Below, in pieces: positions 54,849-63,132 of a stretch of 64,000 nucleotides of DNA. The notes under the pieces are model-generated. The model saw nothing but the letters and a program-made list of their open reading frames with translations. It was not told the DNA's origin and ran no database searches. How positions within the stretch are numbered: the stretch's first letter is position 1; every line of letters begins with the position of its first letter. The translations under genes and the position numbers were made by a program. Source of the DNA: Opitutales bacterium UBA5694 (GTDB lineage: Bacteria > Verrucomicrobiota > Verrucomicrobiia > Opitutales > Opitutaceae); assembly GCA_002420185.1 (NCBI GenBank), contig DIHO01000013.1, positions 1-64,000 of the forward strand. Reading direction: 5' to 3'.

Positions 54849-55760
54849 TCACAAAGCAAACACTCGATCCATCTGGGTGGAGATTTTCTTTAATTCGGAC
54901 AGTGCACCGCCTTTAACCTCTGCTGCGACCCAGCCATGGTAGTTGATTTCTAATAGTGCTTTGCGCACGTCTTCGAAGTCTATGTCGCCTTCGCCGATTT
55001 GCATGAATTTACCCTCTGCTCGCGAGAATCCTTTTACATCCAGTTTGATGATTCGCTTCCCCAAAGTCCGTATCCAATCTCCCATGGATCCGTATTTCCA
55101 ATGGTTACCAATGTCGAACTGCATACCTACCCAAGGGGATTGAAATTCGTCCACATATTTCGCAAATGCATCGGCTGTTTGTTTGGAGTCTCCGTCATGA
55201 TTGTAGAGGAATTGATTCCAGACATTCTCAATTACAATGGATACGCCTAATTCTGAAGCGAGAGGAAGGGCCTTTTTGATGTTCTCGACGGATCTTGGCC
55301 AAATTTCTGACTCCGGTCCGTCCTCGCCTTTTCCGACAACGAGCAAAACGGTATGGCCTCCGACAGCATGTGTGTCGCGGATCGCTGTCTTCAAATCTTC
55401 CAAGGCTTGGGTGCGAACCGAAGCGTCGGGGCTGGAGTGGCGAATCTTCCAATGGGTACTGCAAACCGTGCCATCGACCGGCAGACCGCTCGCAGCGATC
55501 GCCGCACGAGTTTCTGCGACATCCATGCCAGGTGAGTTCATCTCAACGCCCACGAACCCGGCGGTTTTGGCTGCTCTAAACTTTTCCTTTAGCGACGCCT
55601 CTATGCGAATCATATTGATTTTGAGCGTCTTGTAGAGCCGCCCTTTCAGGGAATAGGAAGGGCCTGTTTTGGAAAAAGCATGTGGGCATAGCAATCCGTT
55701 GGCCCCGATGGCAACAGCCGATTTTACAAAATGGCGACGGTTGAAGCGGGTGTGTGGCAT
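54849..55760 (-). CDS. Sugar phosphate isomerase/epimerase-type TIM-barrel protein, exported
   Basis: 303 residues from the second in-frame ATG (55760); an earlier ATG at 55796 would add 12 residues before a Tat signal. The signal NRRHFVKSAVAIGANGLLCP has the twin Arg. The xylose-isomerase-like barrel shows VGVEMNSPGMDVAETRAAIA, VVGKGEDGPESEIWPRSVEN, SIVIENVWNQFLYN (metal-binding Glu) and GMQFDIGNHWKYGSMGDWIR. Family members isomerise sugars in Opitutia catabolism; the substrate is unknown. It is convergent with the decayed sulfatase. Confidence 0.85.
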   Translation of the reverse strand: MPHTRFNRRHFVKSAVAIGANGLLCPHAFSKTGPSYSLKGRLYKTLKINMIRIEASLKEKFRAAKTAGFVGVEMNSPGMDVAETRAAIAASGLPVDGTVCSTHWKIRHSSPDASVRTQALEDLKTAIRDTHAVGGHTVLLVVGKGEDGPESEIWPRSVENIKKALPLASELGVSIVIENVWNQFLYNHDGDSKQTADAFAKYVDEFQSPWVGMQFDIGNHWKYGSMGDWIRTLGKRIIKLDVKGFSRAEGKFMQIGEGDIDFEDVRKALLEINYHGWVAAEVKGGALSELKKISTQMDRVFAL

Positions 55761-56064
55761 TCTGGAGATAGAACGAATATACACACCTTTTGGCAACTAT
55801 GAATATTCGTAGGGGAGGTGAGAGCGCTTTTCCTGATGGTCATTCGTAAAAGTGGGATACTACGGTTCGGTCCGGTGTACCGTGCGAATTAGTGGAAAAA
55901 ACTGATGAGGTTGCGGTAACACAATGAGGAGCTAAATCCCAGACGATGTATATTGGCGGATGATACAAAAGTGGTGCAGAATCCAATCAAACAACTGTTT
56001 TCTCTGATTTGTGCGACTAAAATTTGGCAAGAGGTCCTCTGTTTCTAATCTTCTAACCTTAAAA
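55761..56064. other. Intergenic stretch without a supportable feature
   Basis: No readable coding frame, RNA or strong hairpin was found on either strand. It leads into the CBS relic. Confidence 0.35.
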
Positions 56065-56340
56065 AAATCTATTGTATACTCCATTTTTTGAAAGGCATAC
56101 GTTCTGAATGTCGTTCATGAGATGAATCGCCCGTGCATCGGATTGATCGTTGTTCTAGATTGAAAGAGACCGGCTGGGATCTTAAATCGAGCGAGTTGTG
56201 CTGCAGCACTTGGTTGCAGAGGGGAAATCGCCCAAAGAAACTTTAGTATTCGAAGTAATGACCAAGTAAGCCGAAATGATCACCTGGCAGCCGACTGTCG
56301 AGGGAACGATCCAGGCGACGTTGATTTATCGCTCCACTTT
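56065..56340 (+). pseudogene. Decayed CBS-domain protein
   Basis: One frame reads KSIVYSIF, TGA, KAYVLNVVHEMNRPCIGLIV with VLD, TGA, KRPAGILNRASCAAA. After a shift another reads VLQHLVAEGKSPKETLVFEV with MTK, TAA, AEMITWQPTVEGTIQATLIY. Together these match a small two-CBS protein (…VLDALRLMxEKNIGALVVxD…, …GKDPKxTxVxEVMTK…). Two stops occur in the first frame and one in the second, besides the shift. CBS pairs of this kind bind adenosyl nucleotides. No start codon is apparent. Confidence 0.6.
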
Positions 56341-56469
56341 GAAGTTATTTTTGCGGTATTGCTCAGTGTTCGCCCTCTGCCGCATACCGCGATTATCCAA
56401 AAAGTACGATTGGCTCAGGCGTCGAATCCCTTTCAATAAGGGTTTGGTAGAAAGCAAGCCTGTGCCATC

Positions 56470-56712
56470 CTAATTGAGCATCCGCTCTCTGCTACTTGTT
56501 TCGGCCCCGTGGTGACCACTACGGTAGCCGTCCGCCGCAGGTGGAAGTAATGAAGCCCATGAAAACGGCGGCCCCAACAGGCCTACGAGCGGGTCTACAC
56601 CGGCAGCGGAGGCGATACCCTCAGGTACGAGGACGAGTGCGAGGGTGAGGGTGAGACGGGAGAGGATATTGTCCTTTGGATTACTATTTTTGCTTCGGAA
56701 AAGATCGAACAT
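56470..56712 (-). pseudogene. N-terminal fragment of a SulP-type permease
   Basis: ATG 56712 opens FRSKNSNPKDNILSRLTLTL with ALVLVPEGIASAAGVDPLVG, the first membrane segment of SulP/SLC26 permeases (usual form KDILSGLTVALALVPEAIAF...AGVxPLVGL). Frame then shifts near 56585: the neighbouring frame continues AAVFMGFITSTCGGRL, like the next GLITALFGGRPG segment. It stops after about 80 codons, where a working permease needs about 500. All but the beginning is gone. Confidence 0.75.
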
Positions 56713-56944
56713 AATAGGTTGATAATCAATGGTCTGTAGAAGTAAGGCCGTTGTACTTGTGGCAGTCGCGAAGGACGTAAACCGTCAATTCAGTAACCTT
56801 TTGGCTAAAATGGTTGGTCTCAATGGCTGGACATGAGTCCAAATTTCCGTAAGGAAGAGTCAGTATCTTCAGAACCCTATCGTTGCCGAGGGGCCGCAGG
56901 AACTTTCGGAACGAAATTTAATTCAACCCACAATCAAGATCATT

Positions 56945-58231
56945 ATGGAATTCTCACGACGCAAATTCGTCCAAACGGCGGTAACTTCAGCCGCTGCCGC
57001 CGGCACACTGCTCTCCGGCACGGCAAGAGCCGCTGTATCAAAAAATAAAAAAGTTAAAGTCGGGGTCATTGGCTGCGGTGGGCGCTCGAATCGGGATATC
57101 CTGAATTTTATCAAGGCCTGCAAAATGCTTGGCCTAGAGGCAGAGTACGTGGCGATGGCGGACGCCTTCGAGGACAAGGTTTTCGAGCAAGCAGACAAGT
57201 ACGAGGTTAGTCGGGACAGATGTATCGTTGGTTGGGATGCCTACCAGAAGGTAGCGGAGTCGGATGCGGAATTCGTCATGCTTATTACACCGCCTTCTTT
57301 TCGTCCACAGCATTTGGATACGCTAGTGGATGCAGGGAAGCATGTGCTAATGCAGAAGCCGGTGGCCGTTGACGCACCTGGCTGTCGCCGCGTGATCGCG
57401 GCAGGTGAAAGAGCGAAGAAAAAAGGTCTTGCTATTTTGGCGGGCACGCAACGTCGCCACACCATCGGTTATATGGAAAACGCGGCTAGGATTCAGAGTG
57501 GTGCCATAGGCGAAATACTTGGTGGAACGGTAAGCTGGAACGGTACGGTGCCCTGGATCTGGGAACGGCAAAAGGGGTGGAGCGATGCAGACTACCTCGC
57601 TCGCAACTGGCTCAATTGGTGGCAGATGTCTGGAGATCATATCGTAGAGCAGCATGTACACAACATCGATGTGGCCAATTGGTATCTCGGTCGGACGCCC
57701 CAATCTGCGATTGGTTTTGGTGGAAGGGCGCGCCGGGAGTCGGGCAACAATTACGATTTCTTCAGTCTCGACTTGGATTATGGAGATGGTGTCCACATCC
57801 ACAGCCAATGTCGCCAAATTAGCGGGACTTATCCACGAGTGGGAGAATTCTTCAGGGGAACGGAAGGAGAGGTCCAAGGTGGCGGAAAGCTCGAGGGCAA
57901 GATTGTGTCGATTCCGGAATTCAATATTATGGATAAAGATGGTAACGTACAGGAATTGATTACATGGATACAAAGTGCTCGTAGCGGCAATCCGATTAAC
58001 GAGGCCCGCCAAATCGCTGAATCCACAGCGACCGCAATCATGGGTCGTTACGCGGCCTACACGGGTAAGTACGTGCGATTCCGGGATCTGATGGAAAATA
58101 CCGAATCGGAGTTCTACAATCTCAAGGCTAATTTGCAAGCAGAGGACTTCGATAAAGGAACGGTCGTGCTCCCGGAAGAGAATGTGGTTCCCGTTCCTGG
58201 TGACGGTGGCGAAATCCGCAGAAGAGTTTAA
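56945..58231 (+). CDS. Gfo/Idh/MocA family oxidoreductase, Tat-exported
   Basis: 428 residues. Signal SRRKFVQTAVTSAAAAGTLL is a canonical twin-arginine leader. The NAD(P)-binding Rossmann domain follows (VKVGVIGCGGRSNRDI, about 38-53) with MQKPVAVDAPGCRRV at about 135, where QKP replaces the common EKP. The C-terminal domain shows WLNWWQMSGDHIVEQHVHNI with its His pair, and ATAIMGRYAAYTGKYVRFRD. It oxidises or reduces a sugar or cyclitol outside the cytoplasm, with a tightly bound cofactor as in glucose-fructose oxidoreductase. A strong terminator follows. Confidence 0.93.
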   Translation: MEFSRRKFVQTAVTSAAAAGTLLSGTARAAVSKNKKVKVGVIGCGGRSNRDILNFIKACKMLGLEAEYVAMADAFEDKVFEQADKYEVSRDRCIVGWDAYQKVAESDAEFVMLITPPSFRPQHLDTLVDAGKHVLMQKPVAVDAPGCRRVIAAGERAKKKGLAILAGTQRRHTIGYMENAARIQSGAIGEILGGTVSWNGTVPWIWERQKGWSDADYLARNWLNWWQMSGDHIVEQHVHNIDVANWYLGRTPQSAIGFGGRARRESGNNYDFFSLDLDYGDGVHIHSQCRQISGTYPRVGEFFRGTEGEVQGGGKLEGKIVSIPEFNIMDKDGNVQELITWIQSARSGNPINEARQIAESTATAIMGRYAAYTGKYVRFRDLMENTESEFYNLKANLQAEDFDKGTVVLPEENVVPVPGDGGEIRRRV

Positions 58232-58252
58232 TCTCTACTCAGTATAGTTTGA

Positions 58253-58284
58253 AAAGCGACGGTTAACGGACCGTCGCTTTTTTT
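58253..58284 (+). terminator. Strong intrinsic terminator after the oxidoreductase gene
   Basis: AAAGCGACGGT (58253-58263) and ACCGTCGCTTT (58270-58280) form a perfect 11-bp stem around TAACGG, and the T-run continues to 58284. It lies 22 bases after the stop. Confidence 0.95.
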
Positions 58285-58953
58285 GGTGGTCGACTTAATT
58301 TCTCGTGAATACTCTGCTCGCCGGGATTCCGCAAAAGGAGAAACTAATTTGATCCCGAGTGAGCACCTCCTTGCTTCCCGCTCAGGTATTACGCATATCC
58401 TCGGTGCAAAAGAATGGGGAGAGATTTCCGCTCCTGGCGGCACAAGGCTCATCGACTTTAAGTGCGAACGATCCTTCAAGGTAGGCGGGCACTTGGTAAG
58501 ACCGAGACTAGTATTTGCCAAATGCTTTATCCGACTCAAAAAGAACCACCGAATTAATTTTCGTGGATGATGTAACGGATCCAGCTAGCTGAATGTAACG
58601 GTCTGAAATACCGCTCACATTGATGATGCTGTTGAATTGAGACCTAGCAGACCTGTCAGCGGTTTTTTGGAAAATAGAATCATGTTATAACATAGCGGCA
58701 CTGGCTTCGATTAGGTAAACTCAAGGGTCTTCATACTCGAGTTTTGCTTTGGTTTCTAAGGCTCGGTTTATAGGGACCGCGATTGCGTTCCACGATTGAG
58801 TTGACGGTTTTTGGAACCGATTAAGTGTACGTAACATTGCGGTAAAACTTGGAGGAAGCGATTACTCTTATTGGGATAAAGGTCGATTGAGTCTAGGTCC
58901 AGCTATCACCTTGACAAGGTTGTTCCTGTGCGTGTTGTCTCGACTGTTTTCTT
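58285..58953. other. Long gap upstream of the TRAP transporter
   Basis: A plus-strand open frame (58283-58570) is present, but it begins inside the terminator and has no recognisable domain. TTGACA occurs at 58911-58916, yet no -10 hexamer follows at 16-18 bp. No tRNA or strong hairpin was found. It may be a relic too worn to read. Confidence 0.35.
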
Positions 58954-59973
58954 ATGAATCGAACAAAAACCTCCTATTTTAGTCTCGGATTGATCGGGGG
59001 GGTGTTGTTGACCGTTTTCGCTTTTTCTTTGCTTTCCAATGGCCGGAGTGAATCTGGATCAGATTCACAGACGAAAGTGCTCAAGTTGTCCCACGCCTTG
59101 GATCAATCTCACCCGGTTCATCTGGCGATGGAGTTTATGCGGGACCGGTTGGCAGAGAAATCGGGCGGGTTGGTGGTCATTGAGATATTTCCTAACGGGC
59201 AGCTGGGCACGGAAACGGAGACTATCGAGCAGGTGCAGCGAGGTGTGCTCGCCATGGTCAAAGCCTCTGTGGCACCGATGGAGGCGTTCACGCCGGAGAT
59301 GGGCGTATTCGGTTTGCCTTATCTGTTTAGAGACGAGGACCATTTCTGGAAGGTTCTAAATGGACCCATCGGCAAAGAGCTTTTGGCCTTGGGGAACCCC
59401 ATTGGGTTACACGGATTGATGTTCTACGAATCCGGTAGTCGAAGCTTCTATACAATAGACAAGCCGATTTTGACACCTGACGATTTGGATTCCCGCAAAA
59501 TCCGTGTGATGCGAAGTAAAATGTCGATGGATATGATTTCCCAGATGGGGGGCTCTCCCACACCAATTCCTTTCGGGGAACTGTACACGGCACTGCAGCA
59601 GGGCATGGTAGATGGAGCGGAGAACAATGCCCCTAGTTTCGAAACGAGCCGACACTACGAAGTGGCGAAGCACTACTCACTCGATGAGCATTGTCGCATA
59701 CCAGACATCGTTTTATTTAGCCAGTCGATTTGGGAGTCACTCGCTCCTCACGAGAGAGCTTGGGTTCAAGAGGCTGCGGATGCATCAGTAGCGTACCAGA
59801 GGGAATTATGGCGAGTTGAGACGCAAAATTCGCTGGCGCGACTGCAGGAGAATGGTGTGACCGTGTATCGACCGAACAAGGAGCCTTTTCTTGAAAAGAT
59901 GGCTCCCATGTACGAGCGTTTTGAAGGGAGTTCGATTGGATCTCTTGTTGAGCGGATAAGGGAAGTCCGATAA
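58954..59973 (+). CDS. dctP: TRAP transporter substrate-binding protein
   Basis: 339 residues. An N-terminal signal/anchor (about 8-28) precedes a DctP-type bilobed domain: VLKLSHALDQSHPVHLAMEF, IFPNGQLGTETETIEQVQRG, KIRVMRSKMSMDMISQMGGS (with the binding-site Arg in VMRS) and GELYTALQQGMVDGAENNAP. These capture organic acids such as dicarboxylates or sugar acids in the periplasm and deliver them to the DctQM permease. The next gene begins within its stop codon (TAATG). The ligand cannot be told from sequence. Confidence 0.93.
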   Translation: MNRTKTSYFSLGLIGGVLLTVFAFSLLSNGRSESGSDSQTKVLKLSHALDQSHPVHLAMEFMRDRLAEKSGGLVVIEIFPNGQLGTETETIEQVQRGVLAMVKASVAPMEAFTPEMGVFGLPYLFRDEDHFWKVLNGPIGKELLALGNPIGLHGLMFYESGSRSFYTIDKPILTPDDLDSRKIRVMRSKMSMDMISQMGGSPTPIPFGELYTALQQGMVDGAENNAPSFETSRHYEVAKHYSLDEHCRIPDIVLFSQSIWESLAPHERAWVQEAADASVAYQRELWRVETQNSLARLQENGVTVYRPNKEPFLEKMAPMYERFEGSSIGSLVERIREVR

Positions 59974-60512
59974 TGTCAAAGGCCCAGACGATTTTCACTC
60001 GTTGCATTCTTCCGGTCGTTAAAGGGTTGGAGGTGCTGCTTGTGTTTGGAATGGCCGTACTTGTGGTCGATGTTCTTTGGGGCGTGTTTTCTCGGTACGC
60101 TTTGGGCGAGCAAACCCGTTGGACCGAAGAGCTGGCAGTTTATCTTCTCGTCTGGATTTCGCTCTTGGGTGCGGCGTTGACCTTTCGGGAGAAAGGCCAT
60201 CTGGGGGTAGATTACTTTGTCGGGAAACTCGAACCTTCGGCCAGACGGCTCTCAGCGATATTTGTGGAATTAATTGTATTCGCCTTTTCCGCTTTCGCTT
60301 TAGTTCATGGAGGATGGAATTTGGTTATTAAAACCTTCGCTTCAGGACAGGTCCTTCCTGCTCTGAATCTCCCGATGGGTTATGTCTATTCGGTCGTGCC
60401 TATTAGTGGAGTCGTGTTCTGCCTTTTTGTCTTTGAACACCTTATGGCGTACCTTTCCGTTGACTTCGAGCTAAACACTTCCCCTCAATCTGCAAAAAAA
60501 GAGTCGGATTAG
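59973..60512 (+). CDS. dctQ: TRAP transporter small permease
   Basis: 179 residues with four transmembrane helices (about 17-35, 50-68, 90-110, 130-150). The DctQ text RYALGEQTRWTEELAVYLLV and FREKGHLGVDYFV is typical. It pairs with the large permease, which begins 1 base after its stop. It has no enzymatic role of its own; it stabilises or scaffolds the transporter. The gene overlaps dctP by one base. Confidence 0.93.
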   Translation: MSKAQTIFTRCILPVVKGLEVLLVFGMAVLVVDVLWGVFSRYALGEQTRWTEELAVYLLVWISLLGAALTFREKGHLGVDYFVGKLEPSARRLSAIFVELIVFAFSAFALVHGGWNLVIKTFASGQVLPALNLPMGYVYSVVPISGVVFCLFVFEHLMAYLSVDFELNTSPQSAKKESD

Positions 60513-60513
60513 G

Positions 60514-61809
60514 ATGGATACGGAAGCACTCATACTACTGACGGGCTTCGTTGTTCTCTTGCTGCTCAACGTCCCCATTGCCGTATGTATTGGAGGAGCG
60601 ACTGTATTGACTATCCATGCCATAGGCGGTGTGCCCACGGGATATGTTGTCGCCCAGCGTATGTCTACTGGAATCGCGAGTTTTCCGCTCCTGGCGATAC
60701 CCTTCTTTGTCTTGTCTGGCGTGCTGATGGGAGAGGGCGGCATGTCGAGGCGGCTTATTGACTTCGCCAACTTTTTAGTCGGTGGCTTTCGCGGTGGTTT
60801 GTGTTATGTGAATACGATTACCTGTATGATGTTTGGTGCCGTTTCGGGTTCTGCATCTGCTGCGGTTTCTTCGATAGGGGGATTTATGATCCCAGAGATG
60901 ACTCGCAAGGGTTATGAACGGGAGTTCAGTGTGGCTCTTACCACGACTTCGGCTACGACGGGATTGCTGATTCCGCCGAGTAACATAATGATTGTCTATG
61001 CCGTGGTGGCTAGCAATGTTTCAGTGGCGGCTCTTTTTGTTGGAGGGATATTACCCGGAATTGTGATCGGATCGCTTATAATGTTTGCGGCTTGGTTTTC
61101 TAACCCGTTTCGCACGACGGTCGAGAGTTTAGATACTGGTGAACGGCCTAGCTTGTGGGTGGCGCTGTTTGGGGCGTTGCCAAGTATGATGCTGATTGTG
61201 ATCGTACTGGGTGGGATTTTAGGAGGAGTGTTCTCTGCTACTGAAGCGTCCGCGGTGGCGGTGGCTTACGCTCTTTTCCTGGGAGTTGTAGTGTATCGGG
61301 AAATCAAGGTCAGCGATCTCCATCGGATTCTGCTTAAAAGCGTCAAGACTACTTCGGTGGTCATGTTTCTTATCGGGGCGAGCCAAGCGATGAGTTGGGC
61401 ACTTTCGTTTGAACAGGTGCCACAGGCAGTAAGCACTGCCTTGTTGGGGATATCCGACAACCCACTGGTCACACTGCTGATTATTAACATTCTCCTTTTG
61501 ATAGTGGGGACCTTTATGGATATGACTCCAGCGGTGCTCATCTTCACTCCTATCTTTCTCCCCGTAGTCATGAGTTCAGGAATGGATCCGGTACACTTTG
61601 GTGTGCTTATGATCGCCAATCTTTGCATTGGTTTGTGTACCCCACCGGTGGGGACCTGCCTCTTTATTGGATGTGGCGTGGGGGGGACGACTTTGGCGAA
61701 ATTGATTCGACCTCTTTTCCCCATATTTATCGCGATGTTTATCGGCCTTATGCTGATCACCTATTGGCCGGCTCTAACCCTCTGGCTACCCCGAGCGTTG
61801 GGGCTTTGA
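60514..61809 (+). CDS. dctM: TRAP transporter large permease
   Basis: 431 residues with about 11-12 helices, normal for the family. DctM text is plain: SFPLLAIPFFVLSGVLMGEG, NTITCMMFGAVSGSASAAVS, TTTSATTGLLIPPSNIMIVY and ANLCIGLCTPPVGTCLFIGC. It is the Na+-driven channel of the TRAP system for the DctP ligand. All three components are intact and in order, so this uptake system is probably active. Downstream lies a long decayed gene on the opposite strand. Confidence 0.95.
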   Translation: MDTEALILLTGFVVLLLLNVPIAVCIGGATVLTIHAIGGVPTGYVVAQRMSTGIASFPLLAIPFFVLSGVLMGEGGMSRRLIDFANFLVGGFRGGLCYVNTITCMMFGAVSGSASAAVSSIGGFMIPEMTRKGYEREFSVALTTTSATTGLLIPPSNIMIVYAVVASNVSVAALFVGGILPGIVIGSLIMFAAWFSNPFRTTVESLDTGERPSLWVALFGALPSMMLIVIVLGGILGGVFSATEASAVAVAYALFLGVVVYREIKVSDLHRILLKSVKTTSVVMFLIGASQAMSWALSFEQVPQAVSTALLGISDNPLVTLLIINILLLIVGTFMDMTPAVLIFTPIFLPVVMSSGMDPVHFGVLMIANLCIGLCTPPVGTCLFIGCGVGGTTLAKLIRPLFPIFIAMFIGLMLITYWPALTLWLPRALGL

Positions 61810-61951
61810 ATTAAATTTGGTACCGGGTGATCTTACCTCGGAAAAGCTAGCCAACACCGGGGCTTTCCTCGGGCCGAGGGTCTATTATTGTGTTTATAAT
61901 TTGTGGGTGATCGTAGATTATCCGTTACTCATGTTACCGTGTCATTCCATT

Positions 61952-62985
61952 CTACACGGAATTCCGAGAAATGGAGATTTCGGCAGTGGTTAGGCCCATT
62001 TCGCCGGCAATGGAGTAGATAGGTAAGATTGCTCATAGTCATCGTGGAAGATCGCGGGTTCTAGCAATTACTTCATTTTGATTCCGTCCTTCTTTTGAAG
62101 GCTTAATTGGAAACTGGATACTTTCGTGTTCAGTTTTAGGCCGAGAAATATCCTCGGGATTGCTGGCACTCTAATCGTGCCAGTCGCCTTGAATGGAAAC
62201 GGTACTCATGAGAAATCTCTCCGGCACGTCCGCCTTACGAGTCAGGGAAAGAAAGAGGGTGTCGTCGATTACCCAGGTTACGGAGTGGCGTATGCGGAAA
62301 TCGTCGCGATTCCCATATCGGTCGTTAACTGTGATGGAAGTGATGAGTTGCTTTTCGGAAAATTATCCAATCTCAATCGTAATCGCGAGAACGATTGAGA
62401 TACTCATGGGAATCGATCGTGCAGTGGTGTCCAGAATGCTTAAATAATTTAAAGTAGGCGGAGCCATTCACGAATTGAGGTGCTTTGAATTCCAGACCTT
62501 TTTTGGAAACGGCGGTGGCTGTTTTTTGGTTTTGGTTCTCGCGGAATCCTGAAAATAAATGCGGATTTCTTGAGATTCGTGATCGATATGAATTTTGGGT
62601 AAAGTAATGTGTCCAATGAAAGCGGGTGAATTCTCCGAACGAAGCTTCCTAGGCTTGTAGACAGTCCAGGGCCCCTGGATATTGTTTGCGTAGGAAAGTC
62701 GAATAAAATTACGATCGCGGTGAGCGAAGTAGTGGTAGTCTTTCCTGAGGGGGTTTCGATCCGTTCGGGAATCTTGATGATGGAGGGGCTGCTTATTTTG
62801 GTACCTAGGGTGATGGAGGACATGCAGGAAATGATGGGGTTTTGTGGGATCCGTTGGGCTTTTATCTAAAATTCGCCAGATTGAATCGCTTTGAGTGCGA
62901 ATGGATTGGGCAGGAACGCCGCACCGAGTAGAGAAGGTAGAAAAGTAACAGCGATTAGAAAAACAGTTCCTTTTGATTGAAGCAA
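61952..62985 (-). pseudogene. Decayed secreted glycoside-hydrolase-like propeller protein (GH43-like)
   Basis: Reading leftward: a signal (TVFLIAVTFLPSLLGAAF), a TAG, then NPIISCMSSITLGTKISSPS with IIKIPERIETPSGK. Frame shift to DYHYFAHRDRNFIRLSYANN with GPWTVYKPRKLRSENS and IHIDHESQEIRIYFQDS. Shift to TATAVSKKGLEFKAPQFVNG and AYFKLFKHSG. Shift to FRIRHSVTWVIDDTLFLSLT with RFLMSTVSIQGDWHD, TAG, SASNPEDISRP. Shift to LLEPAIFHDDYEQSYL and finally YSIAGEMGLTTAEISISRNS. Successive segments follow the order of the five-bladed family (…PLGxYYLYFAxHxGxYIRLAYAD…GPW…). The whole gene is present, with at least five lesions. Confidence 0.8.
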
Positions 62986-63132
62986 AAATAGCAGATCGGA
63001 TCGGGAATTCTAATCAATTCGAATACCCTCAATTACACGCTCTGTCTATCGCTCTGCCGGCGTTTGATCCCATTTCCGAACCTTTTAGTAGTGCCTTGCG
63101 TTTTGCGATGGTACAACTACGTCTTGGTAAAA

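Noticed and set aside
58283..58570. Plus-strand 95-residue frame
   Set aside because: It begins inside the T-run of a strong terminator and has no recognisable domain.
58911..58939. TTGACA as promoter of the TRAP operon
   Set aside because: No acceptable -10 hexamer at normal spacing.
62126..62447. Plus-strand short frames resembling FG-GAP repeats
   Set aside because: They are shadows of the minus-strand GH43-like relic, whose segments read in family order.
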